From Halomonas sp. 328 (GTDB lineage: Bacteria > Pseudomonadota > Gammaproteobacteria > Pseudomonadales > Halomonadaceae), in the NCBI RefSeq assembly GCF_015645095.1, contig NZ_JADOTW010000026.1:1-58929 (forward strand): a stretch of 58,929 bases of DNA, given 5' to 3'. Positions 35,189 through 47,831 of the stretch are shown here, one piece after another (position 1 is the stretch's first letter; each line of letters begins with the position of its first letter). Below the pieces are notes generated by a model. It ran no database searches, was not told the DNA's origin, and saw only the letters and a list, made by a program, of their open reading frames with translations. The translations under genes were made by a program, and so were the position numbers.

Positions 35189-36334
35189 TTATCGGCGCGC
35201 CTGGATCATCTCGATAAAGCGGTCGAACAGCGGCGCCACGTCACGCGGCCCGGGACTGGCTTCCGGGTGCCCCTGGAAGCTGAAGGCCGGACGATCGGTG
35301 CGCTCGATGCCCTGCAGGGTGCCATCGAAGAGCGAGCGATGGGTGGCGCGCAGGGTGCCGGGCAGACTCGCCTCGTCGGCGGCGAAGCCGTGGTTCTGGC
35401 TGGTGATCATCACCTGGCCGCTGTCGAGGTCCTGCACCGGGTGGTTGGCACCGTGGTGGCCATGGCTCATCTTCACGGTCTTGGCGCCGCTGGCCAGGGC
35501 CAGCAACTGGTGCCCCAGGCAGATGCCGAACACCGGGATCTCGCTCTCGAGGATCTCCTGGATCGCGCGGATGGCGTAGTCGCAGGGCTCGGGGTCGCCG
35601 GGACCGTTGGAGAGGAAGATGCCGTCCGGGTTCATGGCCAGCACCTCGGCGGCCGGGGTCTGGGCCGGCACCACGGTGAGGCGGCAGCCGCGGGAGGCCA
35701 GCATGCGCAGGATGTTGCGCTTGACGCCGTAGTCGTAGGCCACCACATGGTAGGGGCGCTCGCGGTTGGCGGCGTCGGCGTAGCCCTCGCCCAGGGTCCA
35801 CTCGCCCTCGCTCCACTCGTAAGCGTGCCGGCAGGTCACTTCCTTGGCCAGGTCCATGCCCTTGAGGCCCGGGAAGGCGCGGGCGGCCTCCAGGGCACGG
35901 GCCACGGCGTCCTCGCCGGAGGCCAGGTCGCCGGCCAGGATGGCGCCGTTCTGGGAGCCCTTGTCGCGCAGGATACGGGTCAGCCGACGGGTATCGATAT
36001 CGGCGATACCGAGGATGTTCTGGCCCTTGAGGTAGGCATCCAGGGACTGCTCGGAGCGGAAGCTGCTGGCCAGCAGGGGCAGGTCACGGATCACCAGGCC
36101 GGCGGCGGCGATGGCATCGGACTCCACGTCCTCGGCATTGACGCCGGTATTGCCGATATGGGGGTAGGTCAGGGTGACGATCTGTCGGGAGTAGGAGGGA
36201 TCGGTGAGGATTTCCTGGTAGCCGGTCATGGCCGTATTGAACACCACCTCACCGCTGGTCAGGCCATCGGCTCCGATGGCAGACCCATGGAAAACGCTAC
36301 CATCTTCCAAGGCCAATATCGCGGGTCTGTTCAA
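35189..36334 (-). CDS. carA: Carbamoyl-phosphate synthase small (glutaminase) subunit
   Basis: CarA hydrolyses glutamine and channels ammonia to CarB. I start it at the TTG at 36334: GGGAGGA lies seven bases upstream, and the product is 381 residues, one shorter than E. coli CarA, which also uses UUG. The N-terminal domain contains [26 protein letters not shown]. The class I amidotransferase domain has nucleophile Cys in [13 protein letters not shown], and His and Glu in [11 protein letters not shown]. The HGANHPV segment is conserved. The stop codon of a 48-codon leader frame overlaps the TTG (TTGA). Confidence 0.95.
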   Translation of the reverse strand: MNRPAILALEDGSVFHGSAIGADGLTSGEVVFNTAMTGYQEILTDPSYSRQIVTLTYPHIGNTGVNAEDVESDAIAAAGLVIRDLPLLASSFRSEQSLDAYLKGQNILGIADIDTRRLTRILRDKGSQNGAILAGDLASGEDAVARALEAARAFPGLKGMDLAKEVTCRHAYEWSEGEWTLGEGYADAANRERPYHVVAYDYGVKRNILRMLASRGCRLTVVPAQTPAAEVLAMNPDGIFLSNGPGDPEPCDYAIRAIQEILESEIPVFGICLGHQLLALASGAKTVKMSHGHHGANHPVQDLDSGQVMITSQNHGFAADEASLPGTLRATHRSLFDGTLQGIERTDRPAFSFQGHPEASPGPRDVAPLFDRFIEMIQARR

Positions 36335-36477
36335 CGCAACTTCCTCCCATGCTCGTGAGACCGGCCAGGAAGGCGGTCTCGATAACCGACAAAGTGATCG
36401 CTGGTGGGCGCCTGATTCGAGTCGTAAAAAAGCGGGACGAAAGCCGATAAGACCGGTTTCATCCCGCTTTTTAGCAT
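36331..36477 (-). CDS. Putative carA leader peptide overlapping the carA start
   Basis: A 48-codon frame begins at ATG 36477 ([19 protein letters not shown]...) and ends in HEHGRKLR with a TGA whose first two bases are the last two of the carA TTG. An alternative ATG is at 36462. The first codons lie in the 5' arm of a strong terminator hairpin and its U-run is read as Pro-Leu-Phe-Tyr. AAGGG about ten bases upstream could bind ribosomes. Size and position recall pyrL before E. coli pyrBI, so pyrimidine-sensitive attenuation of carAB-greA is my inference. No similarity to a known peptide was tested. Confidence 0.5.
   Translation of the reverse strand: MLKSGMKPVLSAFVPLFYDSNQAPTSDHFVGYRDRLPGRSHEHGRKLR
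36425..36476 (-). terminator. Attenuator-like intrinsic terminator in the carA leader
   Basis: On the minus strand AAAAAGCGGGA-TGAAA pairs with TTTCG-TCCCGCTTTTT (one G-T pair) and runs directly into TTTTTT. It lies about 90 bases before the carA start and over 200 bases past the dapB stop, so it could terminate dapB or attenuate carA. Confidence 0.75.
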
Positions 36478-36596
36478 TATTCCATGCCCTTGGGCCGCCT
36501 CGACACGCCTCTGCGGGACAGATTCTCGCAGCGCCCGGCCAAAATTTTTGGAATATTACAGGATTCGCCGCAGGCTCGCCACCCCCGCCTGCCAGC

Positions 36597-36692
36597 GTAG
36601 GTTGGATAAGCGAGCCGAAGGCGAGCGCATCCAACAGGCCAGCACGGCAAACCCGGGCGTGTCGGATGCGCCTGCGGCTTATCCGACCTACC
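36597..36692. repeat. REP-type pair in inverted orientation (REPIN/BIME-like)
   Basis: GTAGGTTGGATAAGCG...GCATCCAAC (36597-36634) and, inverted, GTCGGATGCG...CTTATCCGACCTAC (36661-36692) form two REP-like hairpins facing each other. The copies share GTAGGTxGGATAAGC and GCATCCxAC and lie in the dapB-carA gap. REP elements of this kind are spread by RAYT transposases; none is present in this window. Confidence 0.75.
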
Positions 36693-36702
36693 CGCGCCGC
36701 GC

Positions 36703-38467
<1,765 letters not shown>

Positions 38468-38480
<13 letters not shown>

Positions 38481-38749
38481 ACGATATCCAGGGGCTCCTT
38501 GCCAGCCATGCGCTCGAGATGACTGGCCACCACCCCCTCCAGGCGATCCAGCGCCTCCTCGTCCAGGGCCTCGATGGCGACGGTCAGGGCCTCGTCATCG
38601 GCACGCATCAGGCAGGCCCCCTCCTCGAAGGTGACCCGCCCCTGGCCCTCCTCCTGGGCCACCTCGAGCTTATGCGCCCAGTGCTTGCAGAGGCGGTTGA
38701 TCAATCGGGCCCCGGAGTCGGTAGCGATCACGGCGCGGGAAATGGGCAT
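38468..38749 (-). CDS. DUF2218 family protein
   Basis: This 93-residue cytosolic protein matches the DUF2218 pattern: ISRAVIATDSGARLINRLCKHWAHKLEV, then GRVTFEEGACLMRADDEAL and DRLEGVVASHLERMAGKEPLDIVW. Members are often found beside metal- or siderophore-related genes, but no function is established and no such genes are adjacent here. AGGAGG five bases before the ATG makes the start secure. It overlaps the start of the DMT transporter gene. Confidence 0.8.
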
Positions 38750-38820
38750 GGCGGCCTCCTGGCAGTGGACTCAACGCCTCTAGACTAAGACGCGGCCCGC
38801 CGGGACGCCACCCCCGACGC

Positions 38821-40074
38821 TCAGACGCCGGCGAAGCGCTCGGCCCGGAAGGGCGCCATGGGCACCGCCGGCTCCTCGTCATCCATCATCTCGCCCAGCA
38901 GCCGCCCGGTGACGGGGCCCAGGGTAAAGCCCTGGTGACCATGCCCGAAGGCGAACCAGAGGCCCTTGTGGCGGGGCGCCGGGCCGATCACCGGCTTCAT
39001 GTCGGGCATGCAGGGGCGATTGCCCACCCAGGGGGCGGCATCCTGGCGCGGCCCCAGGGGGAAGAGTCGACGCGCCACCTTCTCCGCCGCCGCCAGTTGC
39101 TCGTGGCGCGCCGGCGCGTCCCGGGTGGTCAGCTCGGCGCCGGTGGTCAGGCGTACCCCGGCACGCATCGGCGCCAGGAGGTAGCCGGCGTCGAAATCCA
39201 TCAGCCAGTGATTCAATCGCGCCTCGCCCTCGCCGGCGTAGTGCATATGGTAGCCACGCTTGGGGAAGAGCGGCAGGCGGTAGCCCAGCTGCCCCAGCCA
39301 GTCGCCACTCCAGGGGCCCGCCGCCAACACCAGCTCTTCCGCCTCCAGGCTGCCGTCGGCGAGATCCAGGCGCCAGCCATTGGCGGTCTTGGCCACCTGT
39401 CGCACCTCGCCTTGCTGGAAGCGTCCGCCGGCGGCCTCAAAGGCCCGGGCATAGGCCTGCACCAGGCCGCCCGGATCCAGCACCGTCCAGCTATTGGTCC
39501 ACTCGATGGCACCCACGAAGGCCTCGGCGGCCAGGTGCGGCTCCTGCGCCTTGAGCTCGGCAGGGGTCCGGGTCCGATAGCCGACCCCGAAGCGCTGGGC
39601 GGCCTCCTCGGCCTCGCCACAGAAGGCGTCCAGATGCTTCTGACTGCGGAAGGCATCGAACCAGCCTTTCCTGCTGATCAGCGCCTCGGCCCCGGCGGCA
39701 TCGATCAGGCGCTGATGCTCTTCGGTGGAGCGCATGATCAGGGAGGCGTATTCCGGCACGATCCGCCGGTAGCTGGCCGGCGCCGAGCGGCGCCAGTACT
39801 GGAAGAGCGGCCCGGCGGCGGCGGCCATGCCCTTGAGGCGATAGCGGATATCGATGCTGCGATTGGGCAACACCCGCAGCAGGGTGCCCAGGTCACGGGG
39901 AAAGGCGTGAGGAAACACCGCCTCGCGCTGGATGATGCCGGCGTTGCCGAAGGAGGTCTCCTCCCCCGGCGCTCGGCGATCGACCAGGGTGACCGAGCGC
40001 CCCCGCTGGGCGAGATGATAAGCGATGGAGGTGCCGACCATGCCGGCGCCGAGAACCAGGGTCTCGCGAGTCAT
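38821..40074 (-). CDS. DadA-like FAD-dependent amino-acid dehydrogenase
   Basis: This 417-residue flavoprotein of the D-amino acid dehydrogenase/oxidase family has the FAD-binding motif LVLGAGMVGTSIAYHLAQRG at residues 6-25, ETSFGNAGIIQREAVFPHAFP as in DadA, and the C-terminal MPDMKPVIGPAPRHKGLWFAFGHGHQGFTLGPVTGRLLGE. Enzymes of this group oxidise D-amino acids or related amines to keto acids and pass electrons to quinones; the exact substrate is unknown. AAGGA precedes the ATG. It is divergent from a TRAP transporter, which may import its substrate (inference). Confidence 0.8.
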   Translation of the reverse strand: MTRETLVLGAGMVGTSIAYHLAQRGRSVTLVDRRAPGEETSFGNAGIIQREAVFPHAFPRDLGTLLRVLPNRSIDIRYRLKGMAAAAGPLFQYWRRSAPASYRRIVPEYASLIMRSTEEHQRLIDAAGAEALISRKGWFDAFRSQKHLDAFCGEAEEAAQRFGVGYRTRTPAELKAQEPHLAAEAFVGAIEWTNSWTVLDPGGLVQAYARAFEAAGGRFQQGEVRQVAKTANGWRLDLADGSLEAEELVLAAGPWSGDWLGQLGYRLPLFPKRGYHMHYAGEGEARLNHWLMDFDAGYLLAPMRAGVRLTTGAELTTRDAPARHEQLAAAEKVARRLFPLGPRQDAAPWVGNRPCMPDMKPVIGPAPRHKGLWFAFGHGHQGFTLGPVTGRLLGEMMDDEEPAVPMAPFRAERFAGV

Positions 40075-40422
40075 GCCTGCGGTTCCTTGCTAGCAGGGGC
40101 CCGTGGAAGAGAGACCACGAGCATGAAAAAAGGCGTGCGCCCGGCCGGAGCGGCGCGATGGCTACACTCTAGACAGCCACCCGGCGGCGGGCAATGACTC
40201 CCCCGGCGACCGGGTCGCATCGGCACAAGGCAACGAATATTTTGATAAAAAGTTAGTTAGGCCACAAACAATATAAATGTAGATATTATCCTAACGTTGA
40301 AGGGATGCGTATGGAATATTCATCACCCGTGTGATTTACTCAAAGCGCAGTCTGACAGGCCGGTCCCCGGCCGGCCATCGATGACAACCTATAATTTCTA
40401 AACTGCATCGCAACGAGGTCCC
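40075..40422. promoter_or_regulatory. AT-rich divergent region between the DadA-like gene and the TRAP operon
   Basis: This 348-base gap has no gene. About 40240-40330 is markedly AT-rich compared with its surroundings. TATAAT at 40390-40395, about 28 bases before dctP, is a good -10, but its -35 is poor, which suggests an activated promoter. A GC-rich dyad (GGCCGG-TCCC-CGGCC, about 40360-40375) lies just upstream. No sigma-54 site was recognised. Confidence 0.4.
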
Positions 40423-41442
40423 ATGAAGCTCTCCACTTTCATCAAAGGCGCCCTGGCCACCTCAGTGGCCGCCTCCATCGTCGCCAGTCATGCCGTCTAT
40501 GCCGATACCGTGCGCCTGCGCATGCACACCTTCTACGGCACCGAGGTCGACGATATCGCCCGCGACCTGCGCGACCGGGTCAATGAGGCCAGCGACGGCT
40601 CCATCCGCATCCAGTTCTTCCGCGCCGGTGAGCTCGTCGACAGCGACCAGTTCGTCGATGCGGTCTCCCGTGGCACCATCGATATCGCCCACGGCGTCGG
40701 CAGCTACTGGCCGGGCACCGTCGGGATCGGCACCATCGAGGGCGGCCTGCCGGGCGCCTGGGTGAACGCCGAAGAGGCCCGCGATATCTTCGAGAACCAG
40801 GGCCTCGAAGCGCTGGTCGCCGCCGCCTATGAAGAGCGTGGCGTCAAGCTGATCGGCCGCGGCTTCGGTAGCGACTATGGCCTGATCACCCGCGAGCCGG
40901 TGACCAGCCTGGAAGACCTGCGCTCCATGCGCATCCGCGCCACCAGCTCCATCGCCGCCGTACTGGAGCCGTTCAATATTCCCACCGTCTTCCTGCCCGG
41001 CCAGGAGCTCTACGTGGCCCTCTCCACCGGGGTGATCGACGGCGCCGTCTACGGCGGCCCGGTGGAATACGAGCAGCTCAAGCTGCACGAAGTGGCCGGC
41101 CACTACACCGACATCAACCTGCTCAACCCGGGCTGGACCGAGAACGCCCTGATCAACCCCAACACCTGGGAGCGCCTCTCCGAGGAGCAGCAGGAGATCC
41201 TGACCGGCGCCATCGACCAGTACCTGCTGGACGTGCACCAGTGGCTGGAAGAGGGCAACCAGCGCATCATCGATGAAGGCGAGCTGTTCGAATTCGCCGT
41301 GCTGCCGCAGGAAGAGTCCAACCGCCTGGCCGAGGCCGCCCTGCCGATCTGGGAAGCCGAGGCCGAGAAGTCCGAGCGCAACGCCCAGGCCATCGAGATC
41401 CTGATCAACAACGCCATCGAGCAAGGACGTCTGAGTGAGTAA
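40423..41442 (+). CDS. TRAP transporter substrate-binding protein (DctP family)
   Basis: This 339-residue periplasmic protein has a signal peptide (KLSTFIKGALATSVAASIVA, cleavage near residue 27) and a DctP fold. The ligand-binding Arg region is SMRIRATSSIAAVLEPFNIPTVFLPGQELYVALSTGVIDGAVYGGPVEY. Segments such as SDQFVDAVSRGTIDIAHGVGSYWPG resemble the TakP-like keto-acid subgroup, a guess from pattern memory. It is the first of three TRAP genes and overlaps the small permease gene by eight bases. Confidence 0.9.
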   Translation: MKLSTFIKGALATSVAASIVASHAVYADTVRLRMHTFYGTEVDDIARDLRDRVNEASDGSIRIQFFRAGELVDSDQFVDAVSRGTIDIAHGVGSYWPGTVGIGTIEGGLPGAWVNAEEARDIFENQGLEALVAAAYEERGVKLIGRGFGSDYGLITREPVTSLEDLRSMRIRATSSIAAVLEPFNIPTVFLPGQELYVALSTGVIDGAVYGGPVEYEQLKLHEVAGHYTDINLLNPGWTENALINPNTWERLSEEQQEILTGAIDQYLLDVHQWLEEGNQRIIDEGELFEFAVLPQEESNRLAEAALPIWEAEAEKSERNAQAIEILINNAIEQGRLSE

Positions 41443-41980
41443 AGTCACCCGCTATTTGAGGGTGCAGGATGGCCTTTCCGACTGGGTCGGAAGGGCCACT
41501 TCCTGGCTGACGCTGGGCATCATCGGCGTTCTGCTCTACGAAGTCGTGGCGCGCTATATCCTCAATGCCCCCACCGTCTGGGGGCATGAGCTGTCGACCA
41601 TGTTCTTCGGGGCGCTGAGTATCCTGGCGGGCAGCTATACCCTCCGTCACCACGGCCACGTCCGCAGCGACGTGATCTATCGACTGCTCCCCTACCGTGT
41701 ACAGGCCTTCTGCGACCTGGTGATCTTCGCCCTGGGCATCCTGGTGCTGGCGGTCTTCTTCCGCATGGCGGTGGACTTCGCCTACCACTCCTGGAGCATC
41801 GGCGAATTCTCCAACCGCAGCGTCTGGCGTCCGCCCCTCTGGCCGATCAAGGCCACCATTCCGCTGGCCGTGGGCCTGCTGATCCTGCAGTGCCTGGCCG
41901 AGCTGGTGCGTGCCGCACTGCGCGTGGCCGGGGTGCGCTACCACGACCCCAGGGATGATGAGGCCAGCGAGACGGCCTGA
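41435..41980 (+). CDS. TRAP transporter small permease (DctQ family)
   Basis: A 181-residue four-helix membrane protein, the DctQ component that pairs with the large permease of tripartite ATP-independent periplasmic transporters. LLYEVVARYILNAPTVWGHELSTMFFGALSILAGSYTLRHHGHVRSDV is the classic DctQ signature. The GTG start follows AAGGACG and lies inside the end of dctP. The tail (HDPRDDEASETA) is acidic. About 90 bases separate it from the large permease. Confidence 0.92.
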   Translation: MSKVTRYLRVQDGLSDWVGRATSWLTLGIIGVLLYEVVARYILNAPTVWGHELSTMFFGALSILAGSYTLRHHGHVRSDVIYRLLPYRVQAFCDLVIFALGILVLAVFFRMAVDFAYHSWSIGEFSNRSVWRPPLWPIKATIPLAVGLLILQCLAELVRAALRVAGVRYHDPRDDEASETA

Positions 41981-42069
41981 GGTCGGATTCGTCGAGACCC
42001 CCGCATCGCGACAGGGATAGAAATACATTCGACGGCCCCAATCGGGCCCGTCTTGCAAAGGGCTTTCCT

Positions 42070-43389
42070 ATGGCTGGCTTCGAGCCCCTCACGATTACCG
42101 CCATCATGTTCTTCTCCATGCTGGTGTTGATGGCAATGGGCGCCCCCCTGGCATGGGCGCTGATGATCTCCGGCATGGGCAGTGCCTACCTGATGTTCGG
42201 GCCTGGCGGGCTGGACCTGCTGCTGGCCTCGGCGTTCAGCGCCATGGACAACTTCCTGCTGGTCTCACTGCCACTATTCATCTTCATGGGCCTGGTGCTG
42301 GAGCGCTCGGGCATCACCGATGATCTCTTCGAGATGATCCACCGGCTGATGGGCAGCGTGCCCGGTGGCCTGGGGGTCGGCACGGTGCTGATCTGCGCCC
42401 TGATCGCCGCCATGGCCGGCGTCTCCGGCGCCGCCACCGTCAGCCTGGGCATCATCGCCCTGCCCGCCATGCTCAAGCGCGGCTATCACAAGCGCCTGGT
42501 CACCGGCACCATCATGGCCGGCGGCGCCCTGGGCTTTCTGATCCCGCCCAGCGTGCTGATGATCGTCTACGCCTTCCTGGCCCGGGAGTCGGTGGGCAAG
42601 CTGTTCGCCGCCGGCCTGATGCCGGGGCTGATGCTGGCGGCCATCTACATGGCCTATATCCTGATCCGCTGCCGCCTCAACCCGGAGCTGGGCCCGGGGG
42701 CGCCGCCGGAGGAGCGCTTCACCCTCAAGCAGAAGCTCACCTCCCTGCGCCATGTGATCGCCCCGGGGCTGCTGGTGGTGACCGTGCTGGGCTGCATCAT
42801 CGGCGGGGTCACCTCCCCCTCCGAGGCCTCCGCAGTGGGAGCCGGCGGCGCCCTGCTGATCGCCACCCTGCGCGGCAAGCTCAACTGGGGCCTGCTGCGC
42901 TATGTGATGCTCAATACCACCAAGATCACCGGCATGCTGCTGTGGATCGCGATTGCCGCGGTCTTCTTCAGCCGTATCTACATGGGCCTGGGCGCCGGCA
43001 TGATCATCAGCGAGATCATCGAGGACTTCGCGCTCTCGCCCTATACGGTGATCATCATCATGGTGCTGAGCTTCTTCCTGCTGGGGATGTTCCTGGATGA
43101 CTTCGCCATCCTCTTCATCACCATTCCCCTCTATGTGCCCATCGTCCGGGAACTGGGCTTCGATACCACCTGGTTCGCGGTACTGTTCATCCTCAGCATG
43201 CAGTCCGCCTACCTGACGCCACCCTTCGGCTACAACCTCTTCTACATGCGCTCGGTGGCGCCAAAATCGATCACCATCGTCGATATCTACCGCTCGGCCC
43301 TGCCCTTCGTGGGCCTGCAGATCCTCGGCTTGGCCCTGATCATTCTCTTCCCGAGCATCGCCCTGTGGCTACCGGAGCGGCTTTTCTAG
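42070..43389 (+). CDS. TRAP transporter large permease (DctM family)
   Basis: This 439-residue sodium-coupled large permease has about 12 membrane segments and helical hairpins. The N-terminal FFSMLVLMAMGAPLAWALMISGMGSAYLMFG, the repeated motif AAMAGVSGAATVSLGIIALPAML, and the C-terminal QSAYLTPPFGYNLFYMRSVAP are standard for DctM. It completes the DctP-Q-M set. Such transporters use the Na+ gradient, fitting a salt-adapted host. A strong terminator follows. Confidence 0.95.
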   Translation: MAGFEPLTITAIMFFSMLVLMAMGAPLAWALMISGMGSAYLMFGPGGLDLLLASAFSAMDNFLLVSLPLFIFMGLVLERSGITDDLFEMIHRLMGSVPGGLGVGTVLICALIAAMAGVSGAATVSLGIIALPAMLKRGYHKRLVTGTIMAGGALGFLIPPSVLMIVYAFLARESVGKLFAAGLMPGLMLAAIYMAYILIRCRLNPELGPGAPPEERFTLKQKLTSLRHVIAPGLLVVTVLGCIIGGVTSPSEASAVGAGGALLIATLRGKLNWGLLRYVMLNTTKITGMLLWIAIAAVFFSRIYMGLGAGMIISEIIEDFALSPYTVIIIMVLSFFLLGMFLDDFAILFITIPLYVPIVRELGFDTTWFAVLFILSMQSAYLTPPFGYNLFYMRSVAPKSITIVDIYRSALPFVGLQILGLALIILFPSIALWLPERLF

Positions 43390-43428
43390 CCCCGCCACGC
43401 CACCCGGCACCACCGGCTGCGCTTTCCG

Positions 43429-43452
43429 CCCCCTCCTCGGAGGGGGTTTTTT
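43429..43452 (+). terminator. Intrinsic terminator of the TRAP operon
   Basis: CCCCCTCC-TC-GGAGGGGG followed directly by TTTTTT, about 40 bases after the large permease stop. Confidence 0.9.
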
Positions 43453-43527
43453 GTCTGCGCGGCGCCTCCCCAGGGCCGCCATGCTAGGCTGGGCTTGAAT
43501 TCACAAAAGGCGATAAAGGAAGACGAC

Positions 43528-44472
43528 GTGACTGCATCCCTGGAGTGCCTGGGCAGGCTCAGGGTCGGGCATAGCAAGGGAGTGCCGGCCCCCAACAAGC
43601 CCTGCCTCTTGCTGGCGATCATCTGCGAGATCCAGGCGGGGCATATCGCCTCTCCCCGGGTCACCATCGATGACCGGCTGATCGCTCGCTACTACGACCT
43701 TTATGAAGCAGCCACCGGGAACAGGTCGTCCGCCAACCCCCAGCTTCCCCTATGGCACCTGAGAAATGACCAGGGCCCATCCGGCCCCCTCTGGTCGCCG
43801 GAGTTCACGGAAAGCCTGAGCGCTGTGGAGCCACAACTCGGCCAGCCTAAGTCCCTCAGGAAGCTTCGGGAGCGCTTTACCAGCGCCCGACTGGACGCCA
43901 CACTCTTCGAGGCTCTCCGGAGTGAACCTGCCTCGCGAGAGGCATGCGCCCTACTGGTATCTCGTTACTTCTCCGCCGCCCCGAAAGCTTACCAGGCACT
44001 GCACACCTACCTGACCACGGCACTGGAAAGCGGCAACTATGAACGGCATCCCGAGCGACTGAAAGGCAGTGTGAAAGAACAAAGCCAAACGTATGCCCGC
44101 TCCGCCGCCTTTCGCTCCTTGGTGCTGGAGGCCTACGACTACCGCTGCGCGGCGAGCCGCCTGCGCTATATCACACCGGACTATCGCTACCTCGTGGAGG
44201 CCGCCCACCTGATCCCCTTCGCCCAGAGCCAGGACGATCGACCGACCAACGGCATCGCCCTGACGCCCAACCTGCACTGGGCCATGGACAACCAGTTGAT
44301 CGCCCCGGGACCGGACCATCGCTGGCACGTCAGCCCCGGTATCGACGCGCTGAACAACGACAATCGCTGGCTCTGCGAGCTGGACGGCCAGCCACTGGTG
44401 TTACCACGCGACCCGCGCTGGGCACCCGACCGGGAAGCCCTGGACTGGCGCCTGAAGCACCTGTTGCGTTGA
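43528..44472 (+). CDS. HNH endonuclease with a sulfur-binding-domain-like N-terminus (McrA-type restriction)
   Basis: The GTG at 43528 has AAGGA seven bases upstream and gives 314 residues; a TTG at 43495 is less likely. The C-terminal HNH nuclease has AYDYRCAASRLR, EAAHLIPF, NGIALTPNLHWAMDNQLI. The N-terminal half has the layout of the DNA sulfur-binding domain of ScoMcrA-like enzymes (PAPNKPCLLLAII..., then LPLWHLRNDQ and a later helical part), which cleave phosphorothioated DNA. The usual RAPHKP reads PAPNKP here, so the residues I recall as contacting sulfur are not kept. It stands alone between the TRAP operon and dnaJ, without a methyltransferase or dnd genes, suggesting acquired defence. 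Confidence 0.72.
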   Translation: MTASLECLGRLRVGHSKGVPAPNKPCLLLAIICEIQAGHIASPRVTIDDRLIARYYDLYEAATGNRSSANPQLPLWHLRNDQGPSGPLWSPEFTESLSAVEPQLGQPKSLRKLRERFTSARLDATLFEALRSEPASREACALLVSRYFSAAPKAYQALHTYLTTALESGNYERHPERLKGSVKEQSQTYARSAAFRSLVLEAYDYRCAASRLRYITPDYRYLVEAAHLIPFAQSQDDRPTNGIALTPNLHWAMDNQLIAPGPDHRWHVSPGIDALNNDNRWLCELDGQPLVLPRDPRWAPDREALDWRLKHLLR

Positions 44473-44485
44473 CGCCCAGAAACGG

Positions 44486-44518
44486 CCAGGCCCCGGTATC
44501 GGGGATACCGGGGCCTGG
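44486..44518. terminator. Bidirectional terminator between the HNH gene and dnaJ
   Basis: A 15-bp perfect stem, CCAGGCCCCGGTATC and its complement, with loop GGG lies between the convergent genes. Confidence 0.7.
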
Positions 44519-44544
44519 CTTCTGCCTTCGAGGGTGGCTGCCGC

Positions 44545-45693
44545 CTAGGGCTTCATGTCCTCGAAGAACTTCTTCACGCCATCGAAGAAGCTCTTCTTCT
44601 TCGGCGAGTGGCTGTTGGACTCGCCGAGGCTCTCCTGGAAGCGGCGCAGCAGCTCCTTCTGCTCCTCGGAGAGGTTGACCGGGGTCTCCAGCACCACCCG
44701 GCACAGCAGGTCGCCGGCGGGGCCGCCGCGCACCGGCTTGACGCCCTTGCCCTTGAGGCGGAACAGCTTGCCGGTCTGGGTCTCGGCGGGGATCTTCAGC
44801 TTGACCCGGCCGTCCAGGGTCGGCACCTCCAGTTCGCCGCCCAGTGCCGCGTCGACGAAGTTGATCGGCACCTCGCACTGCAGGTGACGGCCATCGCGCT
44901 GGAAGATCGGGTGCGGCTTGATGGCCACCTGGACGTAGAGGTCCCCGGGGGGGCCGCCGTTGATGCCGGTTTCGCCTTCGCCATTCAGGCGAATGCGGTC
45001 GCCGGTATCGACCCCGGCGGGGATCTTCACCGACAGGGTACGGGTCTCGCGCATGCGCCCTTCGCCGTGACACTTGTGGCAGGGCACCTTGATATGCACG
45101 CCGCTGCCGTGACAGGTCGGGCAGGTCTGCTGCACGGCGAAGAAGCCCTGCTGCATGCGCACCTGGCCATGACCGTTACAGGTCGGGCAGGTCTCCTTGC
45201 TGGAGCCGGGCTCGGCGCCCTCGCCGTCACAGCGGTCGCACTCCACATGGCGCGGCACGCGGATATCGACGCTGGTGCCGGTGACGGCATCCTCCAGGTC
45301 GAGCTCCAGGTTGTAGCGCAGGTCGCTGCCGCGCTGGGGGGCGTTGGGGTTGCGCCGACCGCCGCCCGCGCCGCCGAAGATATCGCCGAACACATCGCCG
45401 AAGATATCGCTGAAGCCCCCGGCCCCGGCGCCACCGAAGCCGCCACCACCGAAACCGCCCCCTTGGCCGTCGACGCCGGCATGACCGAACTGGTCATAGG
45501 CGGCACGCTTCTCGCCGTCGGAGAGCACCTCGTAGGCCTCGGAGACCTCGCGAAACTTCTCCGCCGAGGTATCGTCGTCCGGGTTACGGTCGGGGTGATA
45601 CTTCTGGGCCAGGCGTCGGTAGGCCTTCTTGATCTCTTTCGTATCGGCACCGCGCTCTACGCCCAGCACCTCATAATAATCGCGTTTGGACAT
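44545..45693 (-). CDS. dnaJ: Hsp40 co-chaperone DnaJ
   Basis: DnaJ delivers unfolded clients to DnaK and stimulates its ATPase. The 382-residue type A protein has the J-domain with [10 protein letters not shown] (HPD), a long Gly/Phe-rich linker ([17 protein letters not shown]), four zinc repeats ([32 protein letters not shown]) and the client-binding C-terminal domains. It is the last gene of grpE-dnaK-dnaJ, about 90 bases after dnaK. Confidence 0.98.
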   Translation of the reverse strand: MSKRDYYEVLGVERGADTKEIKKAYRRLAQKYHPDRNPDDDTSAEKFREVSEAYEVLSDGEKRAAYDQFGHAGVDGQGGGFGGGGFGGAGAGGFSDIFGDVFGDIFGGAGGGRRNPNAPQRGSDLRYNLELDLEDAVTGTSVDIRVPRHVECDRCDGEGAEPGSSKETCPTCNGHGQVRMQQGFFAVQQTCPTCHGSGVHIKVPCHKCHGEGRMRETRTLSVKIPAGVDTGDRIRLNGEGETGINGGPPGDLYVQVAIKPHPIFQRDGRHLQCEVPINFVDAALGGELEVPTLDGRVKLKIPAETQTGKLFRLKGKGVKPVRGGPAGDLLCRVVLETPVNLSEEQKELLRRFQESLGESNSHSPKKKSFFDGVKKFFEDMKP

Positions 45694-45785
45694 CGGTCTG
45701 TCCGCCTCCGTCGCGGCACCGCGGAAACACCAACGCGGGAGTCAGGCCCCCGCGCTGGTGTCATCCTTGATGCCGATGTCGTGGT

Positions 45786-47717
<1,932 letters not shown>

Positions 47718-47831
47718 AGGAAATCCTCGAAAAGTCGTGATCTTGATTCGTGCGTTGCGGCCGTTGCCGCGGCGTTGTGCTCTATGTGGGGGAGGCCTCG
47801 CGGCTTTTCAAGCCCCCGGGTGACCCTCGTC

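Noticed and set aside
36541-36562. ArgR-type box before carA (GAAT...ATTC near 36555-36573)
   Set aside because: The half-sites are eight bases apart instead of four, and flanking consensus bases are missing. It may instead be part of an AT-rich -10 region.
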